Below are positions 1 to 7,356 of a DNA stretch of 23,694 nt, one piece after another (the first letter of the stretch is position 1; every line of letters starts with the position of its first letter). Origin of the DNA: an uncultured Eubacterium sp. (GTDB lineage: Bacteria; Bacillota; Clostridia; Lachnospirales; Lachnospiraceae); NCBI GenBank assembly GCA_934358495.1, contig CAKRKO010000038.1, positions 1-23,694 on the forward strand, read 5' to 3'. The position numbers were made by a program, and so were the translations under genes. A model generated the notes under the pieces. It was given only the letters and a program-made list of their open reading frames with translations. It was not told the origin of the DNA and made no database searches.

Positions 1-1466
1 ACATGCGGTTTGTTTCCTTTTACTTCGTATTCGGCAATTTCTTTCAGACCTTTTAACCGTGTATACATCGTAGAATAGACATCTGTCACTTCTGCCTCAA
101 AATCACCTTCATAATGGATCAGCCTGGTATCATCCAGTGTCCGGATCGCTTTCGCTGCACTTTTGAAATTACAGCCGAAAGCAGATTCATTTCCCATGGA
201 CCACATGATAATGGAGGGATGATTGCGGTCTCTTTGCACCATTCGGACACTGCGATCCACATACATTGCTTTCCATGCAGGATCATCTGTGATCCAGGTA
301 TAATGTTCTATCCATTCGAATCCATGACATTCCAGATCTGCTTCATTGATCACATAAAGGCCATATGTATCACACAAATCATAAAAATATTCATTTGCAG
401 GATAATGGGAGCAACGGACCGCATTGATATTGTACTGTTTCATCAGACGGATATCCGCCTCCATCTGTTCCCTTGTGACGCATCTTCCTTCTTTCGGATT
501 ATAATCATGATGATTCACTCCGTTCAGTAAAATCACCTGGCCATTGATACGGAAATTATCGTCTTTGATCTCAATTCTGCGAAAACCACACCGTACGGTC
601 ACTTCCTGTGTCCGGGTAGTGACTGTAAATTCATATAATTCCGGTGTCTCTGCTGTCCACGCATGCACATGCAAAATTTCTGCATTCACACAAGCCTGCA
701 TCTCTTCGAAGGCAACTTCTCCTGAAGCAATTACCTCGCCTCTGTAAGTAAGCTTCCATGCGGCCTGTTTTAGTGGCTGCTTCCCTGTGATTCTGGCTGT
801 GAACAATCCTGTTTGATAGCTGTCATCCAGTGTTCCATCCACCTGTACATCCAGGATTGCATTTTTCTCTTCATTGATCAGTTCCACATCCCGGAAAATA
901 CCGGACAACCACCACATATCCTGATCTTCCAGATAAGTGCCATCTGACCATTTATATACACGTACTGTAAGGTCATTTTCGCCGGCTTTTACCAGCTCTG
1001 TGATATCAAATTCAGACGGAAGCCGGCTCACCTTGCCAAAACCAGCATGCATACCATTTACCCATACATCAAATGCACTGTCTACCCCATGAAATTTCAG
1101 AATTGTATCTTTTTCCAGCCACGATTCATCCAGGAAAATACTTCTTTTATAAATTCCGGTTGGATTTTCATCCGGAACATAAGGCGGATTGATTGGAAAC
1201 GGATACAATACATCTGTATAGTGCATACGGTCATATCCACGCAGCTGCCACACAGACGGTACATCGATCTGATCCCAGCCTTCATTTAATCCTGGCTGTT
1301 CAAATCCTTCCGGCGAAAGTTCCGGTGCATCCAGATACAAAAACGCCCATTGTCCGTTCAGACTCATTCGTTTCTGGGAATCTTTGTAAAAAGAAGTTCT
1401 TGCATTTCTTCTGCCGATTCCGGTTATCTGATTGTCTTCCCATCTTTTCACTGCTTTTCTTGCCAT
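1..1466 (-). CDS. lacZ: LacZ-type beta-galactosidase (GH2), 3' part beyond window
   Basis: Glycoside hydrolase family 2 enzyme, expected to hydrolyse terminal beta-galactosides in the cytoplasm. About 488 N-terminal residues are visible; LacZ proteins usually have about 1000, so the window edge removes the rest, including the expected nucleophile Glu. Seen in order: the sugar-binding jelly-roll with SLNGQWAF and VPSVWQLRGYD, the LacZ hallmark EDQDMWWLSGIFRDV, the barrel entry NGVNHHDYNPKEGR, RCSHYPANEYFYDLCD, and the acid/base region SMGNES with Glu near residue 425. The ATG at 1466 follows a GGAGAGGAGA ribosome binding site. The reading frame is intact through the visible part. A LacI-family gene lies directly upstream on the same strand, and its likely operators sit in this gene's promoter. 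The frame has no stop inside the window. Family assignment is firm; the natural substrate is inferred. Confidence 0.95.
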   Translation of the reverse strand, partial: MARKAVKRWEDNQITGIGRRNARTSFYKDSQKRMSLNGQWAFLYLDAPELSPEGFEQPGLNEGWDQIDVPSVWQLRGYDRMHYTDVLYPFPINPPYVPDENPTGIYKRSIFLDESWLEKDTILKFHGVDSAFDVWVNGMHAGFGKVSRLPSEFDITELVKAGENDLTVRVYKWSDGTYLEDQDMWWLSGIFRDVELINEEKNAILDVQVDGTLDDSYQTGLFTARITGKQPLKQAAWKLTYRGEVIASGEVAFEEMQACVNAEILHVHAWTAETPELYEFTVTTRTQEVTVRCGFRRIEIKDDNFRINGQVILLNGVNHHDYNPKEGRCVTREQMEADIRLMKQYNINAVRCSHYPANEYFYDLCDTYGLYVINEADLECHGFEWIEHYTWITDDPAWKAMYVDRSVRMVQRDRNHPSIIMWSMGNESAFGCNFKSAAKAIRTLDDTRLIHYEGDFEAEVTDVYSTMYTRLKGLKEIAEYEVKGNKPH

Positions 1467-1539
1467 AGTATTCTCTCCTCTCCATTAGATTTAAATAACA
1501 CCTTCTCCAACACGTTAACTTGATTCCTATAGTAAAATC

Positions 1540-1568
1540 AATATACTATTTTATTGGTAAAATGTAAA
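1540..1568 (-). promoter_or_regulatory. Promoter of the beta-galactosidase gene
   Basis: Read on the minus strand, a -35 box TTTACA (1563-1568) and a -10 box TATATT (1540-1545) are separated by exactly 17 bp. This is a good housekeeping sigma-factor promoter. The spacer is filled by an operator-like palindrome, so repressor binding would exclude RNA polymerase. The start codon is about 75 bp downstream. Confidence 0.75.
1549..1562. promoter_or_regulatory. LacI-family operator candidate O1, inside promoter spacer
   Basis: The plus strand reads TTTTATTGGTAAAA, a near-palindrome lying between the -35 and -10 boxes. Its partner at 1572-1585, read on the other strand, differs by one base. The centres are 23 bp apart, about two helical turns. 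Binding by the neighbouring LacI-family protein is inferred from position. Confidence 0.65.
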
Positions 1569-1571
1569 TAT

Positions 1572-1585
1572 TTTTACCAGTAAAA
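1572..1585. promoter_or_regulatory. LacI-family operator candidate O2, upstream of -35
   Basis: The plus strand reads TTTTACCAGTAAAA, with perfect 6-bp arms around a 2-bp centre. It lies just upstream of the -35 box and pairs with the site at 1549-1562. Two helically phased sites suggest cooperative binding. Confidence 0.65.
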
Positions 1586-1706
1586 CTTCTTTTTCCGCAC
1601 TTTATACATGATTCACCAGCCAGTTTTATTTATTTTTCACAATTGATACAAAAAAATCCTCTGATCTCTTTTATCACAGTGTTTCTACATATGCATAATA
1701 GTAATC

Positions 1707-1750
1707 GAAAAAAAGAACCATAAAACATCTCACTTGCTCTACAGTTCTTT
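1707..1750 (-). terminator. Terminator-like hairpin after the LacI-family gene
   Basis: On the minus strand, AAAGAAC (1744-1750) pairs with GTTCTTT (1712-1718), and the stem runs into a tract of seven T. The loop is long (25 nt), so the hairpin is modest. It lies 4 bp after the LacI-family stop codon and would separate the regulator from the galactosidase gene. Confidence 0.5.
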
Positions 1751-1754
1751 CCTT

Positions 1755-2747
1755 TTATTTTATTATTTTTACACTGTCACGAATGCATAACTGCGTTGGA
1801 ACGGATACTTTTACACATATTTCCCGCCCATGCAAAATTCGTTCCTCCAAAAGTTTGACGGCATACTCTCCCATAAATTCCATATACAAGCGAACAGTTG
1901 TAAGAGACGGGATCATATATTTTGCGGCTGGAATATCATTAAACCCGACAATGCTGATATCCTCCGGTATGCGCAGTCCAAGCTCATATGCTGCACGATA
2001 GCTTCCTGCTGCCATAGAATCATTTGCCACAAACACTGCAGTTGGCAGATTTCCTTCCTGATATAATTCTTTCAGAAATTCATATCCATACTTTGGATAG
2101 TACGCACCGTACTTTGTATATTCCGGATGATACAGACCTTTCCGGGTTAATGCATCCTGAAAACAGTGTATGCGGGTATCGAGAGATTCCACTCCTTGTG
2201 CATTCAACTCCTTGCATCCAATCATACCGATTTTTGTATGACCACATGCGACCAGATACGAAACAATCTCCTCAACTGCCTGTCGATAATCCGCCACAAT
2301 ACTGTCAAATTTCTCCGGATTCGGATTTGCATCCACAAATACAACCGGACATTTCCACAATTCGATAACGGCTATCATATCACTTGTAAATGTTCCGGTA
2401 CAGATTACACCATCAAGCCCGCTCAATGATTCTGCTGTATCTTCCATTTTTACCGTCTGTCTGAGATATCCTTCTTCTTCCAGCTTTCGTTCTAACGCAA
2501 GGCGGATACACAAATAGTATGGATCCTCTAGCTCTTCCTCTGGAGAATAGGAATAAAACACGCCAATCTTTAATTTTTTTCTGCGTTTTTTCTGTGCGCG
2601 TACTTTATATTCCAGTTCCTCAGCGATTTCAAAAATTCTTTTTTTGGTTTCTTCCTGTGCATTTAAAGTCTCATCATGATTCAACACTCTCGACACCGTT
2701 GCAATTGAGACCCCCGCTTTTGCGGCAATGTCTTTGATTGTTGCCAT
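1755..2747 (-). CDS. LacI/GalR-family transcriptional regulator
   Basis: A 330-residue sugar-responsive DNA-binding regulator. Residues 2-22 form the classic LacI helix-turn-helix (TIKDIAAKAGVSIATVSRVLN). After a basic linker (KKRRKK), residues from about 60 form the periplasmic-binding-protein-like effector domain, with GVICTGTF, VVFVDANP, VFVANDSMAAG and ISIVGFNDIP as landmarks. Length is normal for the family. The ATG at 2747 follows a GGGGTG ribosome binding site 7 nt away. Placement immediately upstream of a LacZ-type gene whose promoter holds two palindromic operators makes it the likely local repressor, released by a galactoside. The effector is inferred, not shown by sequence. Confidence 0.93.
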   Translation of the reverse strand: MATIKDIAAKAGVSIATVSRVLNHDETLNAQEETKKRIFEIAEELEYKVRAQKKRRKKLKIGVFYSYSPEEELEDPYYLCIRLALERKLEEEGYLRQTVKMEDTAESLSGLDGVICTGTFTSDMIAVIELWKCPVVFVDANPNPEKFDSIVADYRQAVEEIVSYLVACGHTKIGMIGCKELNAQGVESLDTRIHCFQDALTRKGLYHPEYTKYGAYYPKYGYEFLKELYQEGNLPTAVFVANDSMAAGSYRAAYELGLRIPEDISIVGFNDIPAAKYMIPSLTTVRLYMEFMGEYAVKLLEERILHGREICVKVSVPTQLCIRDSVKIIK

Positions 2748-2818
2748 TCACAAACACCCCAATTTTCTTTGTTTCGAAGTAAGCGGATCCAATCGTTCTG
2801 CTTACATTATTATGGTAA

Positions 2819-2847
2819 ATAATATCATCAATCCGGCAACTGTTCAA
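2819..2847 (-). promoter_or_regulatory. Promoter of the LacI-family gene, possible self-operator
   Basis: The minus strand shows TTGAAC (2842-2847), a 17-bp spacer, then TATTAT (2819-2824), placed right after the SulP stop codon. Just downstream, plus-strand 2808-2821 carries a GGTAAA core resembling the galactosidase operators (about 10 of 14 bases), so weak autoregulation is possible. A GTAAGC/GCTTAC inverted repeat lies further down (2780-2806). Confidence 0.5.
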
Positions 2848-4968
2848 CTATAAATGCTGCTCTTTTCTCTCTTCCCTTAATTTTTCAATAAGCGTAAACA
2901 CTTCCGGATGCCGTTCCTTCAAATGCTCATCCAGAAGATGCCTGCGTTCCTGGAACCGTTCTGCCAGCTCCGGATGTTCTCTGGCAATCCGTTCATGGAT
3001 TTCCTGCCGGTGCTGTTCAATCTTCTGTGCCAATGCATGTTCATCTTTCCCGGAAATACGCACAATTTCTTTTAAATGCTCTTCCAGATGTTCCAGCCAT
3101 TCATCGAGATCAAGTTCTTCCATATGAGACCAGCTTCCATGCAGTAATTCTTCCACATCCTTTGTCTCTCTCAAATGCTCGATCTGATGCATGATCTGCT
3201 TCTCCATCTCAGTCTCTGCGTCAGCACCAAAAGCCCATACAAACTCCTGTACGCGATTATCTGCACGTTTTAATGATGCACTGCGCTCCGCATTATCCAC
3301 ACCGCCTTCTAACGGATATGGACGCTTATAGCCAATGTCTTTCAAAGCAATGTGGATCGTACGGCGGACATTTCCATTTTCAATCAAGTGTCCAAGCCCC
3401 AGTTTTCGCATCTGCGTATTGAGTCCGGAAATATGCTCTGTAATGTAAAACTGGATTCCTTTTTCCTTCAGGGATTCGCTCAACAGATTCAGACGGTCTG
3501 CTGCTGTAATATCCATACTTCCAATACCGCTTGCATCCAGAATTACCGCTTTGGTATCTTCCTTCAGTGCCTGCTCAATTTCCCGCTGTAATATGGAAAC
3601 ATTTGCAAAAAACAGATTGCTGCTGAAGCGGTAGATCAAAACCCGGGAAACCGGGTGGATCTGTCCCCCCTCTTTCAAATCTCTGAAATGCTTATGTCCC
3701 GGCTGGATTCCAAGAAAACAGGTTGCCGGTTTTGCTGTCCGTATGATCATCTCTGTAAAAGATAAAATAATACCGATCAATACTCCATTGATGGTTCCTA
3801 AAAACAATACACCGAAAAATGCACCCAGAAAAATAAAACATTCCGTCCTGCTGACTTTCCACAGTCTTGCAGCCAGATCAAATTCTGTGGCACCAAGCAG
3901 AGCTGAAATCACGATGGCTGTCAGGACCGGAATCGGCAGATATCCGATAAAACCTGTACAAAACAGTAACAATACAATCATAGATCCGCCTGCCACAAGT
4001 CCGGTCAGCTGTGTCTTTGCCTGATACTGTTCACCCATAGCTGTTCGTGATACGGAACCGTTGATCGGACAGCAGCCAGTAAATGCTGCTGCAAAATTTC
4101 CAAGTGAAAATGCCAGAATTTCCTGATTATCATCAATCTGATAACGGTTTTTCTGTGCAAAACTATTCTCTGCCAGCAACGTTTCCGCCATGATAACGAC
4201 TGCTACGGACAAACTGATCGTAACCGCCTCTTTTAACGGAACTGCGGAGAAATCCGGCAAACTCCATTTTGGAAGTCCCGGTTCTACCGCTGCCAGTGTC
4301 TGAATGCCCCAGTCCTGCAATGGGAGCACGTTTGTGAGTATAGCTCCTCCTGCCATCAGTACCACTGCCATCGGAAATTTTGGTATTCTTCTTTTTGCGA
4401 TTAATAATATAGCAAGAGAAATAACACCGAGAATAACGGAAGGCAAGTTCATTATTTTTGCAGTTCCTGCAATATGCTCTGCCAGCTCCGGAAATTCTCC
4501 GACACCTGCCGTTCCTCCCATCAGTTTGGGCACCTGCATCAGAATGATCGTTGTGCAGATACCGGTGATAAATCCACCCATAACCGGTGCCGAAATATAA
4601 TTGACCAGTTTCCCGGCTTTCAATAAAGAAAAAATCAGCAGCCATAATGCTACAAAAAAGGTCAGCATCGGAACTGCCGCCAGTGCTTCTGCCGAGCCTG
4701 CTGTAATATTCAATCCTGCCAGTGCAGAACCGATCAGTGCCGCCGGAGCTGCATCCACGCCAAAGATAAACTGTGGGGATGTGGAAAACAATGCAAAGAG
4801 CAGAATCGGAAAAACGGAACCATACAAACCATATACTGCAGGTAAACCAGCGATCTGTGCATATCCCATGGAAATCGGAATGGACACCGCCATGATGATC
4901 AATCCTGCCAGAATATCCTTTCCCAGATTTTTCTTATTATAATTTCGCAAAGTATATGCAATCTTCAT
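2848..4968 (-). CDS. SulP/SLC26-family anion transporter with STAS domain and long C-terminal tail
   Basis: A 706-residue inner-membrane transporter of the SulP family, whose members move sulfate, bicarbonate or dicarboxylates. The SulP signature spans residues 28-54 (AVSIPISMGYAQIAGLPAVY and onward). Many hydrophobic segments follow to about residue 412, including PINGSVSRTA at 301-310. A cytoplasmic STAS domain covers roughly 442-545, with the conserved AVILDASGIGSMDITAADRL loop at 474-493. About 160 further residues (546-706) are highly charged, Glu/His/Arg rich and probably helical or coiled coil, with a repeated HPE motif at 665 and 687. Most bacterial SulP proteins end soon after STAS. 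The ATG at 4968 follows GGAGAG. The transported anion cannot be told from sequence. Confidence 0.92.
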   Translation of the reverse strand: MKIAYTLRNYNKKNLGKDILAGLIIMAVSIPISMGYAQIAGLPAVYGLYGSVFPILLFALFSTSPQFIFGVDAAPAALIGSALAGLNITAGSAEALAAVPMLTFFVALWLLIFSLLKAGKLVNYISAPVMGGFITGICTTIILMQVPKLMGGTAGVGEFPELAEHIAGTAKIMNLPSVILGVISLAILLIAKRRIPKFPMAVVLMAGGAILTNVLPLQDWGIQTLAAVEPGLPKWSLPDFSAVPLKEAVTISLSVAVVIMAETLLAENSFAQKNRYQIDDNQEILAFSLGNFAAAFTGCCPINGSVSRTAMGEQYQAKTQLTGLVAGGSMIVLLLFCTGFIGYLPIPVLTAIVISALLGATEFDLAARLWKVSRTECFIFLGAFFGVLFLGTINGVLIGIILSFTEMIIRTAKPATCFLGIQPGHKHFRDLKEGGQIHPVSRVLIYRFSSNLFFANVSILQREIEQALKEDTKAVILDASGIGSMDITAADRLNLLSESLKEKGIQFYITEHISGLNTQMRKLGLGHLIENGNVRRTIHIALKDIGYKRPYPLEGGVDNAERSASLKRADNRVQEFVWAFGADAETEMEKQIMHQIEHLRETKDVEELLHGSWSHMEELDLDEWLEHLEEHLKEIVRISGKDEHALAQKIEQHRQEIHERIAREHPELAERFQERRHLLDEHLKERHPEVFTLIEKLREERKEQHL

Positions 4969-5004
4969 CGCAGCATTCTCTCCATTTCCAACAGGTTTCT
5001 GTTA

Positions 5005-5091
5005 TTCAAGAATGCCCTCGGCATTCTTGCTGCGAGATGCACGTCATGCAATGCATGACATATTCTTCTGTGCATCTCTGCAAGTCTACAC
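5005..5091. repeat. 87-bp structured intergenic repeat, copy A
   Basis: This 87-bp unit recurs in opposite orientation at 19869-19955 with only three mismatches. It folds strongly. CAAGAATGCC-CTC-GGCATTCTTG is a perfect 10-bp stem. GAGATGCAC pairs with GTGCATCTC around an inner palindrome GTCATGCAATGCATGAC. Its right end contains the TAG stop codon of the LuxE-LuxC gene. It fills most of the gap between that gene and the SulP gene. It has no coding capacity and looks like a REP/MITE-like family member, though a structured RNA role cannot be excluded. Confidence 0.85.
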
Positions 5092-7356
5092 TAGTTCCAT
5101 TTGCCTGCTCATCTGCCTGATCAGATCTATTCCATCCCAAATCAATGAAAAATCCAACGCATGTCCTGTTTTTACCACGCGATCCACGCCCAGGACACCT
5201 GAACGGATCAGATCCGCAGCCATCTGGCTTCTATCCATTCCCACACAGGTTAACGTCTGACATTTTCTTGTCAGTGCCGGATAAAGATTCTCCAGATTTT
5301 CTCCGCTACACTCCAGAAAAAAACCTCCCGGCACCGTATTATTCCAAACTTCCGGTGAAAGTACAGAAAGCCAGACCAGCACTGCAGTGTTGCCATAACT
5401 TTTAATCTGTACATTTTCACAAACAGCTACCATATACATGGCCTGTTCCAATTTCTGCACCGCAAGGTGTGCTCCAAGTTCATAATTACTTTGAATATAA
5501 GGAACTGCAGCCTTCCAGAATCGTTCATGTGCGCGCTGTACTTCTTCCTTTGTTCCCAGCCAATAAACCAGGGATGGAGATGAGCAGGCATTTTGATCAT
5601 TTAAATATGTATCATTATAGAACGCCCGTACAATATTCGTCAAATCTTCTTTTTCCAAAATCTCCGCCGCTGAAAATACAGCTGCTGACCTGCGATCTGC
5701 AAACGCAAGTTCTGTTTTTCCAGGTTTCAATACAGATTTCTGAATTTTCTGAATGCTTTGGTCTCCGCCCCAGATCACCCGCACCTGACAAAGCTCTGAG
5801 AGTGCATCTGTGACTTCTTTTTCATGACCGTAACGAACGATCACAATTCTTTTTTTCCATTCCTGTTGCTGCTCCATCACCTGCCGGATGCAAGAAAGGA
5901 TAATCTGCTCCTGCATGGTCTCTTTTTCCGGCATCCGCAAAACCACCGGATTTCCGGCCAGCAGAGATGCAGCCATACTGAAAGCAAACAATACCGGGAC
6001 ATTAGACGGAACAACGTGAAATGCGACGCCTCTTCCAATTACCTTTTTTCCATTCCACTGACAGGCGTATTGATCTCTGATATGTTGTAAATTCCCTTTT
6101 CTGCACCAAAAAGAAAATGCTGCCAGATCTGCTGCCTGCACACTATGATTTTCTTTCCGGATTGTCTGATACAAAGCATCCAGAAAGTTAATGCTTTCCT
6201 CTGAAAAGGGAGTATATGGTCTTTGCTCTGCAAGTTCATTCAAACTTGTAATATCGCCCAGTAAAAATTGAAGACCTTTTTGCCGGTTATTCTTCTGGAA
6301 AGTGTCAGAACATCCCCGGATCTGCGCGTGTTTTAATCTTCCGATCACTTCAAAATAAGCGCCCTTTCGTCCACATGGACAATCATCCACTCCCAGCAAT
6401 CTACCCTCATCTTCCGTCAGAATACTGTGTCCCGGATAGCTTTTCGGAAGAGTCGACAGCACCTGAATGATTCCGCGCTCTCCTATATTGCAAAGTGAAA
6501 AATCAGAAGCCCGCCGAAAGAGAACGCCTGAATAATCAGAGGCATGCAAATGCCCACATTCACATTCCATAAAAATACTGCCCGCCTGCTCTGCCATACC
6601 ATAGTAATCATGTACTTCTGCAATGCCGCAAACCCGGAGCAGTCCTGCTTTGTATTCCTCTTTTGAAACCGCCTGAGAAGCTAGCTTCTTCCAGCCGCCG
6701 CCATGTATTAGGATTCCCTTAGACAGGTCTTTTTTTAGCCCCAACTGCTCTAAGGCCAGCACCAGATACTTCCAGATGAGAAAAGTAAAGCCAAAGATCA
6801 AAAACGGCTCATTACCATATTTTTCCAGAAACTGATCCAGCGTTTCCAAATCCAATGACATATCTTCCTTTAATGCAAAGGTGCGGTATCTGCCAAACAG
6901 AGAAAATCCCCTGATTCCTGCTGCCCGCGCTGAAAACTGCTGCATCCCGGACAGAGCTGAAGGTGCATCAATCACCAGCATCGGAAGTCTTTTTTTTCCA
7001 AGGAAATCTGCACCAATCTTTGCCAGTGCTACCTGCTGACGTGTTCTGTTCTCTCCATCCAGCACTATTTTGGAAGCCATACTGCTCGTTCCGGAGGAAG
7101 TTATAACCTTATAGTCATCCTGTTCCGTCGACATGCTGCTCAATGTGAGTCGTTTAAATAATCCTGCTGGAAGAAAGGGAAGCTCACTGTAATGTGTTAC
7201 TTTCTCCTCATCGAACTCATACGAGTCAAGCATTCTGGCATAAGCCGGACAATGCTTCCTGTGATAAATAGTCAATTCCTTTAGCTGCGCAGTGAGCTGC
7301 TCGTCTTTGTGTGCTTTTTCCAGACAATATATTTCATGTAATCTTTGTTCTTTCAA
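5086..7356 (-). CDS. LuxE-LuxC fusion: acyl-protein synthetase plus acyl-CoA/acyl-protein reductase
   Basis: A two-domain protein of 756 residues predicted to pass an activated acyl group to a reductase that releases an aldehyde. Residues about 20-350 are LuxE-like: ITSSGTSS (85-92), HDYYGMAEQ (249-257), CxC pairs near 265 and 326-328, and an RGC near 347-349, where LuxE carries its acyl cysteine. Residues about 370-756 are LuxC-like: GRGVAFHVVPSNVPVLFAFS (441-460), VIWGGD (527-532) and the catalytic Cys591 in NDQNACSSP. The start is taken as TTG at 7356: AAGGAGGGG lies 6-7 nt upstream, and this leaves a 23-bp overlap with the ligase gene. An upstream TTG at 7428 lacks such support. The stop codon lies inside the 87-bp repeat. 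LuxE and LuxC are normally separate proteins. No luciferase genes are present, so light production is not implied. Confidence 0.88.
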   Translation of the reverse strand: MKEQRLHEIYCLEKAHKDEQLTAQLKELTIYHRKHCPAYARMLDSYEFDEEKVTHYSELPFLPAGLFKRLTLSSMSTEQDDYKVITSSGTSSMASKIVLDGENRTRQQVALAKIGADFLGKKRLPMLVIDAPSALSGMQQFSARAAGIRGFSLFGRYRTFALKEDMSLDLETLDQFLEKYGNEPFLIFGFTFLIWKYLVLALEQLGLKKDLSKGILIHGGGWKKLASQAVSKEEYKAGLLRVCGIAEVHDYYGMAEQAGSIFMECECGHLHASDYSGVLFRRASDFSLCNIGERGIIQVLSTLPKSYPGHSILTEDEGRLLGVDDCPCGRKGAYFEVIGRLKHAQIRGCSDTFQKNNRQKGLQFLLGDITSLNELAEQRPYTPFSEESINFLDALYQTIRKENHSVQAADLAAFSFWCRKGNLQHIRDQYACQWNGKKVIGRGVAFHVVPSNVPVLFAFSMAASLLAGNPVVLRMPEKETMQEQIILSCIRQVMEQQQEWKKRIVIVRYGHEKEVTDALSELCQVRVIWGGDQSIQKIQKSVLKPGKTELAFADRRSAAVFSAAEILEKEDLTNIVRAFYNDTYLNDQNACSSPSLVYWLGTKEEVQRAHERFWKAAVPYIQSNYELGAHLAVQKLEQAMYMVAVCENVQIKSYGNTAVLVWLSVLSPEVWNNTVPGGFFLECSGENLENLYPALTRKCQTLTCVGMDRSQMAADLIRSGVLGVDRVVKTGHALDFSLIWDGIDLIRQMSRQMELV

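Noticed and set aside
114..747. Plus-strand frames across the galactosidase gene
   Set aside because: They lie antisense to a continuous LacZ frame with all family motifs and encode nothing recognisable.
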